This document shows positions 1-8,127 of a stretch of DNA of 64,000 bases, one piece after another. The DNA lies in assembly GCF_030700285.1 (NCBI RefSeq), contig NZ_JAUYZJ010000026.1:1-64000 (forward strand), given 5' to 3'. A program made the position numbers and the translations under genes. This DNA comes from Methylobacterium sp. NEAU K (GTDB taxonomy: Bacteria > Pseudomonadota > Alphaproteobacteria > Rhizobiales > Beijerinckiaceae). Below the pieces are notes generated by a model. The model saw nothing but the letters and a program-made list of their open reading frames with translations. It made no database searches and was not told the DNA's origin. Position 1 is the first letter of the stretch; every line of letters begins with the position of its first letter.

Positions 1-1370
1 TGCGCGATCTGGCCGGCGATCTCCCCGGTGGCCCGGGCGGTCTGCTCGGCCAGCGCCTTGACCTCCGCGGCCACCACGGCAAAGCCCCGGCCGGCCTCGC
101 CCGCCCGGGCCGCCTCGATCGTGGCGTTGAGCGCCAGCAGGTTGGTCTGGCCGGCGATCGACGCGATCAGCCCGACCACGTCGCCGATCCGCGCCACCGC
201 GCTGCTCAACTCCTGCACCAGCGCGCCGGTCTGCCCGGCCTCGGCGACCGCGACCTGGGCGAGCTTGGCCGAGCCGTCGACCTGCCGGCCGATCTCCTCG
301 ACCGACGAGCCCAGCTCCTCGGCGGCCGCCGCCACGGTGCCGACGTTGGAAGCCGCTTCCTCGGCGGCGGCCGCGACCGTGGTCGACTGGCTGGCGGTCT
401 GGGCAGCGATATCCGTCATGGTCTGCGCCGTAGCCTGCAGTGCGGAAGCGGATGACGTAACCTTCCTGATGATGCCGCCGACCGCGGCCTCGAAGCCATC
501 GGCTAACCGGCGCATGCCGGTCCTGCGCTGCTCTTCGGCGGCGGCCCGCGTCTGGACGGCCTCTGCCTCCAGGGCGCGGATACGGATCAGGTTGTCCTTG
601 AACACCTGGACCGCAGCCGCCATCGCGCCGATCTCGTCGCGGCGCTGCCGAAAGGGGACCTCTGCGACGGTGTCTCCGTCCGCAAGCCGGGACATCGCGG
701 CCGTCATGAGCTGGATCGGACGGGAGATGCGGAACAGGCAGAAGGCGGCCGCCGCCAAGGCCGCGACGATCGACAGGGTGACGTTGCCATAGGCAGCCGT
801 GGCCGCAGCCTTAGCCCGGTCCACTGTCGCGTCGGCTTCGCGGCTCGCGTTACGCTCGTTCACGGCAACCAGACGGGCGAGCGTGGCGCGCGCATCATCG
901 TAGAGCTTGACCGTGTCGGGCCCGGTGATCAGCGCGAGCGCCTCGGGCTGGCGGCCAGCCTCCATCAGGCGGCGCATTTCACCGTCGTCCCGCTCGTACT
1001 TGCTCCACAAGGTCGCGAAGTCATCGTACAGGCTTCGCTCTTCGGAGGCGGACATCAGAGGCTCGTAGGCCGCCCGCGCCTTGCCGAGCAGTGCATGGGT
1101 GGCTGCGAGCTGGACCTCGTTCGCTGCGCGGCGTTCGGGCGTATCGGACAACGTCGTCAGGCGATACTGCTTGATGCGTACTTCCGAAGCCGCGATCTCG
1201 ATATCGTTGATCGTCGCGACGGAGGGCAACCGTCTGGTGGCAACGTCCGTTACGGATGTCCGAATATCGGAAAGCTTAAGAACAGAAAATCCGCCCTGCA
1301 CCGCAGCGATCAGAGCGAACAAACAGAAGATTACGGCAAGCTTTGTCTTGAGTGAGAGCTCGAGATGCAT
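1..1370 (-). CDS. methyl-accepting chemotaxis protein (C-terminus cut by window edge)
   Basis: Transmembrane chemoreceptor that senses a periplasmic signal and controls CheA through its cytoplasmic hairpin. Reading the minus strand from the ATG at 1370 gives about 456 residues before the window ends. In order: TM1 (about residues 11-29), a periplasmic helical sensor domain (30-190), TM2 (about 190-212), a HAMP linker beginning RISRPIQLM, and the signalling domain with the near-invariant tip LLALNATIEAARAGEAGRGF. Roughly the last 100 residues lie outside the window. The sensor region gives no clue to the ligand. A damaged copy of the same kind of signalling domain occurs near 25.8-26.2 kb. The family call is certain; ligand and start are less so. 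Confidence 0.93.
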   Translation of the reverse strand, partial: MHLELSLKTKLAVIFCLFALIAAVQGGFSVLKLSDIRTSVTDVATRRLPSVATINDIEIAASEVRIKQYRLTTLSDTPERRAANEVQLAATHALLGKARAAYEPLMSASEERSLYDDFATLWSKYERDDGEMRRLMEAGRQPEALALITGPDTVKLYDDARATLARLVAVNERNASREADATVDRAKAAATAAYGNVTLSIVAALAAAAFCLFRISRPIQLMTAAMSRLADGDTVAEVPFRQRRDEIGAMAAAVQVFKDNLIRIRALEAEAVQTRAAAEEQRRTGMRRLADGFEAAVGGIIRKVTSSASALQATAQTMTDIAAQTASQSTTVAAAAEEAASNVGTVAAAAEELGSSVEEIGRQVDGSAKLAQVAVAEAGQTGALVQELSSAVARIGDVVGLIASIAGQTNLLALNATIEAARAGEAGRGFAVVAAEVKALAEQTARATGEIAGQIA

Positions 1371-2003
1371 GGCTTTCGTGGGGCTGCTCGACGGGGCAGC
1401 CGGAAGCGGCCTCCGATCTTACATACATAATGATTATTCCAGATAAGGGTATGATAATTCAATCGAAAATATCCAGATGTAATGTAATATATCGATCTTA
1501 AGTCGTTTTTATTGAATAATATCTCCATTTTAAACGGTCGGCAGAAACAATATTCGAATTCGAATCATTGATATTTTCTCTTAATCAGAGAAATTTTCAC
1601 ATTTTCGTGATGTTGACCATCGCGCTCATGCACACTCGAAGAAGCGATCAATCAGAAGGCGACGCATGGATGATAAAAAATTCAAATTATGACTTAATAA
1701 TCGAATTTATATAATATCAGATCTAAATATCTGTCTCACGATGCAGAGAATACAAATATCAGGAGCGGGAGCGGGGAACAGTTCCTACCGCACTTCCTGC
1801 GTCTCGGACGCGCCCCGCGGCGGCGCTTGTCACTCGGACCTGCCCGTTTCGGCGAGGACAGCGGCGCCATCGGTATCCAGGGCTTCCTCATCGCGCGGGG
1901 ACCATGGCGATCGCGATCGGATGCCGATTCTTCGCCTTGGAGCGACGTTGCGCCCCGGCGCACGCTCCGGCATTGCTCGCTCTTCGGGGCAGAGGGGGCG
2001 GCG
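1371..2003. other. AT-rich intergenic spacer
   Basis: This 630-bp spacer separates the divergent MCP and upp genes. From about 1420 to 1740 it is dominated by A and T, in sharp contrast to the GC-rich genes on both sides. It holds a perfect 14-bp palindrome and many T/A runs. Short open frames across it have no family features and no convincing ribosome site. It probably carries the promoters of both flanking genes, but no single promoter can be fixed by eye. Confidence 0.6.
1552..1565. promoter_or_regulatory. perfect 14-bp palindrome in AT-rich spacer
   Basis: ATTCGAATTCGAAT equals its own reverse complement and also reads as two tandem TTCGAA sites. It lies about 180 bp upstream of the MCP start in the AT-rich spacer. 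A dimeric regulator site is plausible. No known regulon motif is claimed. Confidence 0.35.
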
Positions 2004-2639
2004 ATGCCGACAGGTCGGGTCACGGTGGTCGATCACCCCCTGGTGCAGCACAAGCTCACCCACTTGCGGGACAAGAACCGCTCGACCAAGGGCTTTCGAC
2101 AGCTCCTGAACGAGATCGGCATGCTCCTCGCCTACGAGGTAACCCGGGACCTCCCGCTCGAACCCGTCACAATCGAGACACCTCTCCAGCCGATGGAGGG
2201 GCGACAGATCCAGGGCAAGAAGCTGGTCCTCGCCCCGATCCTTCGGGCGGGCGTCGGCTTCCTCGACGGAATGTTGTCGCTGGTCCCCTCGGCGCGGGTC
2301 GCCCATATCGGGCTCTACCGTGATCCGGATACGCTCGAGGCGGTCGAGTATTATTTCAAAGCCCCCTCGGACCTTGCCGACCGGACCGTGCTGGTGCTGG
2401 ACCCGATGCTCGCCACCGCGAATTCGGCCATCGCGGCGCTCGACCGGCTGAAGGCGCGGGGCGCATCAGACCTGCGCTTCGTCTGCCTGCTCGCGGCCCC
2501 CGAAGGGCTCGCCAAGTTCCAGGCCGCTCATCCCGACGTGCCGCTCTGGACCGCGGCCATCGATAGCCACCTCAACGACCACGGCTATATCGTGCCCGGC
2601 CTGGGCGATGCGGGAGACCGCATGTACGGCACGCGGTGA
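2004..2639 (+). CDS. upp: uracil phosphoribosyltransferase
   Basis: Cytosolic pyrimidine-salvage enzyme that makes UMP from uracil and PRPP. The 211-residue product matches the usual length. It carries the family landmarks DHPLVQHKL near the start, PILRAGVGF, the PRPP loop LDPMLATANSA, and the uracil-binding C-terminal stretch HGYIVPGLGDAGD. The open frame extends upstream to 1827, but the ATG at 2004 gives the normal family N-terminus and has a purine-rich AGAGGGGGCGG just before it. The PRPP loop reads ATANSA where many homologues have ATGGSA. The gene stands alone. Confidence 0.96.
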   Translation: MPTGRVTVVDHPLVQHKLTHLRDKNRSTKGFRQLLNEIGMLLAYEVTRDLPLEPVTIETPLQPMEGRQIQGKKLVLAPILRAGVGFLDGMLSLVPSARVAHIGLYRDPDTLEAVEYYFKAPSDLADRTVLVLDPMLATANSAIAALDRLKARGASDLRFVCLLAAPEGLAKFQAAHPDVPLWTAAIDSHLNDHGYIVPGLGDAGDRMYGTR

Positions 2640-2957
2640 CAAGCGGGCCGCGCCCGGTTCCCCCGGGGGGCGGCAACCGAGCACGCTTTCCGCCTCGGAT
2701 GCCGTTCTTCTGTACGCCTGCGACTAGGTTCCGACTGGCCGAGTCAGGGCCTGATCTGGACGGGAGCCGGATTTCCCAAGACTGACGCGACCGGGTCGTC
2801 GACCAATCCGGCGGTCCGGAAGTGATCCGGTCCTGAGCCTGAGCACCGCCCGGTCAGTCTCTTGCTCGCTGCCGGCGGGAACCGGCAATCCGGCGCCTCA
2901 GGTAAATCCGGGCGATGCCGGGCGTCCTGCAATCATCGGAGGCCGCACGGGCGAGCA
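2640..2957. other. intergenic gap between upp and the kai-operon kinase
   Basis: About 318 bp between the convergent ends of upp and the hybrid kinase. Apart from a GC-rich inverted repeat just after upp, no gene or RNA is evident. Confidence 0.5.
2647..2674 (+). terminator. possible terminator hairpin after upp
   Basis: GCCGCGCCC and GGGGGCGGC can pair with one mismatch around a 10-nt loop, starting 8 bp after the upp stop. No T-run follows, so intrinsic termination is only possible. Confidence 0.3.
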
Positions 2958-4715
2958 CTAGCGCTTCCCCATCCGGCGCTCGGTCTGGCCCTTGAGGGCC
3001 ACTTTACGGAGGACCCGAGAGAGCTGCTCGACCGAGTAGGGCTTCTGGATCAGGTCGAACCCGTGCACCCCTTCCTGCGCGAGGACGTGACTGTATCCGG
3101 AGGTGAGCACGACGGGCAGGTCTGGCAGGCGCCGCTGCAATTCTCGGGCGAGCGCGATCCCGCCCATCCCGGGCATCACCACGTCGGAGAACACGGCGTC
3201 GAAGCGGAACGGGATCTTCTCGATCTCGTCGAGCGCCTCTTCCGCGTTTGTCGCCCAGACGGTCGTGTGGCCGAGGTCCTCCAGGATCTGGGTCGCGAAG
3301 CGGCCGACCTCAACATTGTCCTCGACAACGAGCACGCAAAGATTGGCCTCTTCGGAGCCGCGCTCGTCACCCGGCGCAGCGCCCGCAGCCTCCGGCGAGG
3401 CCTCGACCTCCGGCAGGTAGAGGGTAAACGTCGTCCCGTCGCCCGGGACACTCGACACGTCGACGTCCCCGCCCGACTGCTTCGCGAAGCCAAATACCTG
3501 GGAGAGCCCGAGGCCGGTGCCCTTGCCGACATCCTTCGTGGTGAAGAACGGCTCGAAGATGCGCGGCAGGACATCAGCCGCGATGCCGACCCCGGTATCG
3601 GAAAGCGACACCGCCGCGAACAGGCTCCGCGAACTCGCATGGCCGCGGATCGCCGGCATCGGCCGCCCGCCCGCGAGCCGCAGGGTCAGCGTGCCCTCGC
3701 CACCCATCGCGTCGCGGGCATTGACGGCCATGTTGATCAGGGCAGTCTCGAACTGGCTGAGATCTGCGCGGATGTAGCAGGCTTCGTTCGGAAGCTCGGC
3801 GACGACGGTAATGCGCGCGCCCGTGACCGAGTCGAGCATCTCCGCCACCGCGCGTAAGGAAGCTCCGACCTCGAACACCTCGGGTTTCAGTGCCTGGCGG
3901 CGGGCGAAGGCGAGGAGCTGACCGGTGAGCTTGGCGGCCCGGTCGACCGTATCCGAGATGGCCTCGACGTAGCGGCGGCGTCGCTCCTCAGCGAGATCGG
4001 GGCGCTTGAGCAGGTCGGTGGACGACTTGATGACCGTGAGCAGGTTGTTGAAGTCGTGCGCGACGCCGCCGGTGAGCTGGCCGACCGCCTCCAGCTTCTG
4101 CGACTGGCGCAGAGCCTCCTCGACGCGCTCGCGCTCAACGCTCTCGGCCTGGAGGCGGGCATGCGCCTCGGTCAGGGCGCGCATGTTGCGCCTCTGCTCG
4201 GTCAGGTCAGTCAGGACTCCGCAGAGCAGGGGTTCGTCGCCCTGGCGCTCGAAACGGCTAAGCGACAGGAAGGTCGCGCGCTCCGACCCGGCGGGCGTGC
4301 TGAGGTCGATCTCCTCACGCACCGGGGCGATTATCGCCTGCTGAATAAGGTGGTCGAGGTCGGTATCCTGCTGCAGGAACTGGCCCAGGCACCGGCCGAT
4401 CAGCCGTTCCTGCGGCTCGCCGAGCATGTCGGCCAGCCGCCGGTTGCAATAGAGCACGGTGCCGTCCAGCCCGAGGGTGAACGCGCCCTCCTGGATCTGC
4501 TCGATCAGGACGCGATAGGGCCGGTCGGCGTTCTCCAGAGTGTAGACGAGGCGCTCGTGGTTGGGGCCCTCGACCACCACCGCGTCGAAATCGCCCCGCC
4601 GGATCGCCGCTAGGGTTTCCTCGCTCTCTTCCAGCCGCGCCTCGAGCTCCCGAATATGCGCCCGATACGCGTCCAGAGTTGGATCGCCACCCGGCAGCAG
4701 AGCATCGACGCTCAT
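2958..4715 (-). CDS. hybrid sensor histidine kinase/response regulator of the kai operon
   Basis: Soluble hybrid kinase of 585 residues, likely the output or input partner of the KaiBC proteins encoded just upstream. Domains in order: N-terminal coiled segment (about 15-45), PAS domain (about 66-175), HisKA box VAHDFNNLL with phospho-acceptor His220, HATPase with N-box INMAVNARDA and G boxes DTGVGIA and GKGTGLGL, and a C-terminal receiver with phospho-Asp511 in FSDVVMPGM and Lys558. No membrane segment is visible. Its ATG overlaps the kaiB2 stop by 4 bp (4712-4715), so the genes are translationally coupled. Coupling of the PAS kinase to the clock is inferred from gene order. Confidence 0.9.
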   Translation of the reverse strand: MSVDALLPGGDPTLDAYRAHIRELEARLEESEETLAAIRRGDFDAVVVEGPNHERLVYTLENADRPYRVLIEQIQEGAFTLGLDGTVLYCNRRLADMLGEPQERLIGRCLGQFLQQDTDLDHLIQQAIIAPVREEIDLSTPAGSERATFLSLSRFERQGDEPLLCGVLTDLTEQRRNMRALTEAHARLQAESVERERVEEALRQSQKLEAVGQLTGGVAHDFNNLLTVIKSSTDLLKRPDLAEERRRRYVEAISDTVDRAAKLTGQLLAFARRQALKPEVFEVGASLRAVAEMLDSVTGARITVVAELPNEACYIRADLSQFETALINMAVNARDAMGGEGTLTLRLAGGRPMPAIRGHASSRSLFAAVSLSDTGVGIAADVLPRIFEPFFTTKDVGKGTGLGLSQVFGFAKQSGGDVDVSSVPGDGTTFTLYLPEVEASPEAAGAAPGDERGSEEANLCVLVVEDNVEVGRFATQILEDLGHTTVWATNAEEALDEIEKIPFRFDAVFSDVVMPGMGGIALARELQRRLPDLPVVLTSGYSHVLAQEGVHGFDLIQKPYSVEQLSRVLRKVALKGQTERRMGKR

Positions 4716-5032
4716 CTCCGCGCCTCCACAGCGGGGTCGAGTTCGAGGCCGCGCAGGATGCGGCGTTCGTCGAGAAGGTCGCCGGTGATCCGACGTTCGG
4801 GAAGGGGGGCGATCTTGAGCAGGGTGGGCGCGGCCAGCACCCCGTCGCGCTCGGCCAAGTCGGGCTGCTGATAGATGTCGATGATCTCCAACTCGTAGCG
4901 ACCCGCGATATGCGTTTCACAGAGTCGACGCAGCACCTCCACCGCCCGCAGCGAACGCTGCGCGGTGCCGGCGACGAACAACCTCAGACGGTATTGATCC
5001 GGCATGCCCGAAGCCGGGGTGTCGGCGCTCAA
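4712..5032 (-). CDS. kaiB: KaiB-like protein, second copy (divergent)
   Basis: Thioredoxin-fold clock protein of 106 residues. It keeps the KaiB outline YRLRLFVAGTAQRSLRAV, the segment around IDIYQQPDLAERD, the cis-proline APTLL and the tail RRITGDLLD. Compared with the first copy it has lost the very conserved KNPQLA block (here QQPDLA), which suggests a specialised or altered KaiC/kinase-binding role. Stop-start overlaps of 4 bp join it to kaiB1 upstream and the kinase downstream. KaiB normally switches fold to bind phosphorylated KaiC; whether this divergent copy does so cannot be read from sequence. Confidence 0.88.
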   Translation of the reverse strand: MSADTPASGMPDQYRLRLFVAGTAQRSLRAVEVLRRLCETHIAGRYELEIIDIYQQPDLAERDGVLAAPTLLKIAPLPERRITGDLLDERRILRGLELDPAVEARR

Positions 5033-5370
5033 GGCTGCTCCGCCCGCGAGCGGATATCGAGGCCGACGAGCACCTTCTCGGTGTTGGAGAGGTCGCCGAT
5101 GATCCGCTTGAGCGGCGACGGAAGCCGACGCACGAGGGTCGGGATCGCCAGGATCTGGTCGCCGGCGGCGAGCTGCGGGTTTTTCAGGAGGTCGATGACC
5201 TCGATGTCGTAGCGGCCCGACAGGTGCGTCTCGCAGAAGCGCTTGAGATTGGTCATCGCGGCAAGCGACTTTGCCGTCTGGCCGGCGACGTAGAGGCGCA
5301 GATGATAGCGCCCCGGATCACCGTCGGGATCCGTCTCCGGCTCGCCGCCTTGAGAGGTCGTCTCGCTCAT
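5029..5370 (-). CDS. kaiB: KaiB clock protein, canonical copy
   Basis: Fold-switching partner of KaiC, 113 residues. After a 20-residue acidic N-terminal extension it follows canonical KaiB closely: YHLRLYVAGQTAKSL, DLLKNPQLAAGDQILA, the cis-proline IPTL and KRIIGDLSNTEKVLVGLD. Stop-start overlaps of 4 bp join it to kaiC (5367-5370) and to the second kaiB (5029-5032). No kaiA is present in the window, as expected for alphaproteobacterial KaiBC systems. Confidence in the family is high. Confidence 0.95.
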   Translation of the reverse strand: MSETTSQGGEPETDPDGDPGRYHLRLYVAGQTAKSLAAMTNLKRFCETHLSGRYDIEVIDLLKNPQLAAGDQILAIPTLVRRLPSPLKRIIGDLSNTEKVLVGLDIRSRAEQP

Positions 5371-7055
5371 TCCGCAGCACTCCGTCGCGCTATCAGTTCC
5401 CGCCGCTCGTCCTCCAAATGCGCCGCGCGCAATCTGTCTTCGGTGCGCAGAAGGTCCTCTTCGTCCTCGGCCGCCTCCAGACTCGCGCGCAGCTCCTCGA
5501 TCTGCCGCTCGATCGCCGAACGCCGCCGCGCCACATCCCGGACTCGGCGCTCGGTCTCGTGCGCATGCAACTGGGCGGCCGCCTTCTCGTTCGCTTCCTG
5601 CACCAGACGCGCCGTCCCGGTCAGAACGCCCGCCGGCCCGATATAGGCATCCACGAGGCGGACGCCCTCCGACGACATGAGAAACTCCCGGATCTGGTTC
5701 GAGTGGCTCATGCCGCGCGCTTTGATTACGTAGAGCGTGCGCGTCCGTTCGCCATTCGCCTCGACGTTGAGGAGCTTGATCCAGGCATCCATCAGCGAGG
5801 ATACGCCGAGGTCGTCACCCTGGCCGATCGATCCGTCGGTGCGCAGGCTGGTGAAGACGGCGGTGATGCCGCGGCACTTGATCAGGTCGATCATCCGCAG
5901 CAGCGTCGCCTGGAGCTCGCTCGAAGGGCCACGCAGGGCCGAGATCGGGTCGATCACGACCACGTCGGGCCGAAACGCCTCGAGATCGCGGTGCATGCGC
6001 GCGAGATGCATCTCCAGGCCGAACAGGCTCGGCCGCGCCGCCTCGAATCGCAGCAGCCCGCTCTCGACGTGCCGGCCGAGGTCGAGTCCGATCGAGCGGG
6101 CGTTGCGGCAGATCTGGGCGCCGCTCTCCTCGAACACGAACGCCATGCACCGCTCGCCGCGCCTGCAGGCCGCGTCGATCACGGACGCCGTGAGCATGGT
6201 CTTGCCGGTACCGGGCTCGCCGGAGACGAGGATGCTGGAGCCGCGATAGAAGCCCCCCGGAGCCAGCATGGCGTCGAGCCCGTCGATGCCGGACGAGATC
6301 ACGCCGGTCGACACCGCGTAGTCCAGATCGGTCGAGGTCACCGGCAGGACGCTGATGCCCTTGTCGTCGATCAGGAACGGGTATTCGTTGGTGCCGTGCG
6401 CCGAGCCGCGGTACTTCACCACCCGCAGGCGGCGGGTGGTGATCTGGTCTTCGACCCGGTTGTCGAGGAGCACGACGCAGTCCGAGACGTATTCCTCCAA
6501 CCCCTGGCGGGTGAGCTGCCCGTCGCCGCGCTCGCCGGTGATGACCGCGGTCAGGCCGCGATCCTTGATCCATCCGAACAGGCGGCGTAGTTCCGCGCGC
6601 AGCAGCGATGGGTCGGTGAACCCGGAGAACAGGGTCTCGATCGTGTCGAGCACCACGCGCTTGGCGCCGACGCTGTCGACCGCGAAGCCGAGGCGGATGA
6701 ACAGCCCTTCGAGGTCGTACTCGCCGGTCTCCTCGATCTCGCTGCGCTCCACGCGCACGTGATCGATCGCGAGCTTCCCGTCGGCGACGAGCCCGTCGAG
6801 GTCGTAGCCCAGGGAGGCGACGTTGGCCGCCAGATCCTCGGCCCGCTCCTCGAAGCTCATGAAGACGCCGGGCTCCCCGAACCGGGTCGCGCCGTTGACC
6901 AGGAAGGTGGAGGCGAACAGGGTCTTGCCGCAGCCCGCGGCACCACAGATCAGCGACGGCCGCCCGGCCGGAACGCCGCCATAGGTCACAGCGTCGAAGC
7001 CCTCGATGCCGGTCGGTGTCTTGGGCAACGTAAGGGCGGCTTTCTGGTCAGGCAC
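5367..7055 (-). CDS. kaiC: KaiC circadian-clock ATPase/autokinase
   Basis: Double-RecA ATPase that binds KaiB and autophosphorylates. Taking the GTG at 7055 (MPDQKAALTLPK) the product is 562 residues; the frame stays open to an ATG at 7214, so the start is uncertain. CI has Walker A GAAGCGKT (38-45) and Glu69-Glu70. CII has Walker A GEPGTGKT (279-286) and Glu309-Glu310. The phosphosite region reads DDLGVSSLMD, so the cyanobacterial Ser-Thr pair is Ser419-Ser420 here and the neighbouring Thr is Asp. After the A-loop, residues about 484-562 are charged heptad-like sequence, a predicted coiled coil making the protein longer than cyanobacterial KaiC (about 519). First gene of a four-gene coupled operon. 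Confidence 0.95.
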   Translation of the reverse strand: MPDQKAALTLPKTPTGIEGFDAVTYGGVPAGRPSLICGAAGCGKTLFASTFLVNGATRFGEPGVFMSFEERAEDLAANVASLGYDLDGLVADGKLAIDHVRVERSEIEETGEYDLEGLFIRLGFAVDSVGAKRVVLDTIETLFSGFTDPSLLRAELRRLFGWIKDRGLTAVITGERGDGQLTRQGLEEYVSDCVVLLDNRVEDQITTRRLRVVKYRGSAHGTNEYPFLIDDKGISVLPVTSTDLDYAVSTGVISSGIDGLDAMLAPGGFYRGSSILVSGEPGTGKTMLTASVIDAACRRGERCMAFVFEESGAQICRNARSIGLDLGRHVESGLLRFEAARPSLFGLEMHLARMHRDLEAFRPDVVVIDPISALRGPSSELQATLLRMIDLIKCRGITAVFTSLRTDGSIGQGDDLGVSSLMDAWIKLLNVEANGERTRTLYVIKARGMSHSNQIREFLMSSEGVRLVDAYIGPAGVLTGTARLVQEANEKAAAQLHAHETERRVRDVARRRSAIERQIEELRASLEAAEDEEDLLRTEDRLRAAHLEDERRELIARRSAAE

Positions 7056-7374
7056 GTCGGTCGCAGTCCTGCACGTCTCTAACGAAGGTTGGGGCGCGGC
7101 GCGGCTCTGGACGAGCGGACCCTCCGGGATACAGGCCGGGGGACGGGACCATCGCGATGGCCGCTGCCCCCATGCCGCTTCGCCACGGACCGGGCTCACC
7201 CGACCGCCATGCAACAGACACAGTCAGAAACGCCGCGAAGATTGGGCGACATCGGCCCGGAAGCCGGTATGACAACGTCGTTCCGAGCGCAAGGCAAGAC
7301 AGCCATGCCCGAAGAACGATAGGGTATGGATTGCCGTCTTCGGAAATCGACGGATGCGCGGCGGAGAGAGGTCG

Positions 7375-8007
7375 ATGCTGGGTTGGGACCTCGACGGCGA
7401 TGCACTGCCCGCTCCGGCCGTCGCCCGCAATCGGGATGCGATCCTGGCCGTCCTCCGCGTAGTCCTGCCCGCCACCGGAACGATCCTGGAAATCGCGAGC
7501 GGATCCGGCGAGCACGCCGTCCATGTCGCGACGGCGTTGCCCGGCCTGACCTGGCAGCCGAGCGATCCGGAGGAAGCGGCCCGGCGCAGCGTGGCGGCCC
7601 ATGCCCGTCGATCCGGGGTGGCCAACATCCTGCCGCCCCTCGACCTCGATGCGGCCTCGGACCGATGGCCGGTCGCCTGCGTCGACGGGATCGTCTGCAT
7701 CAACATGATCCACATCGCGCCGTGGGCTGCCACCGAGGGACTGATGGCCGGCGCCGGGCGCACACTGCCGGCAGGCGGGGTGCTGGTCCTCTACGGCCCC
7801 TTCCGGGAGGGCGGGCGACATGGAGCCGACAGCAATGCCGCCTTCGACGCGGATCTGCGCGCCCGCGACCCGCGCTGGGGTGTGCGGGACCTCGAGGCGG
7901 TCTCGCGGGTCGCCGCGACGGCCGGACTGGAGCTGATCCGACGCATTGCCATGCCGGCCAACAACCTGAGCCTGGTCTATCGCCGGGCGGCGCTGACGGG
8001 GAACTGA
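7375..8007 (+). CDS. DUF938 family SAM-dependent methyltransferase
   Basis: Small cytosolic class I methyltransferase-like protein, about 210 residues, of the DUF938 family. It shows the SAM-binding motif ILEIASGSGEHAVHVA near the N-terminus, QPSDPE as the acidic second motif, and the family segments INMIHIAPW, LYGPFREGG and SNAAFDADLRARDP. The ATG at 7375 has GGAGAGAGG just upstream; an in-frame ATG at 7354 is the alternative. It is divergent from kaiC. The substrate is unknown for the family. Confidence 0.9.
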   Translation: MLGWDLDGDALPAPAVARNRDAILAVLRVVLPATGTILEIASGSGEHAVHVATALPGLTWQPSDPEEAARRSVAAHARRSGVANILPPLDLDAASDRWPVACVDGIVCINMIHIAPWAATEGLMAGAGRTLPAGGVLVLYGPFREGGRHGADSNAAFDADLRARDPRWGVRDLEAVSRVAATAGLELIRRIAMPANNLSLVYRRAALTGN

Positions 8008-8041
8008 TCGCGGGAACGCCGCGCGCTTCGCAGACTGCACA

Positions 8042-8069
8042 TTGTATTCACCTCACCGAATGCTACACA
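8042..8069 (+). promoter_or_regulatory. candidate promoter of the substrate-binding protein gene
   Basis: TTGTAT and TACACA are separated by 16 bp about 60 bp upstream of the ATG at 8128, resembling a housekeeping-sigma promoter in a locally AT-richer stretch. By-eye call only. Confidence 0.3.
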
Positions 8070-8127
8070 ATTCGTCCGTGACCCCGATGCGATTGAAAAA
8101 ACCGCACGGTCCGGAGGAGGAAGCAAA

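Noticed and set aside
28..792. Plus-strand 254-residue frame opposite the MCP gene
   Set aside because: It is the antisense shadow of the chemoreceptor, which has clear domain signatures on the minus strand.
2862..3857. Long plus-strand frame over the hybrid kinase
   Set aside because: Antisense to a gene with intact PAS, HisKA, HATPase and receiver motifs; no family features.
5271..6590. 439-residue plus-strand frame across kaiC
   Set aside because: Typical GC-rich shadow, rich in Arg/His/Asp; the KaiC motifs on the other strand are unmistakable.
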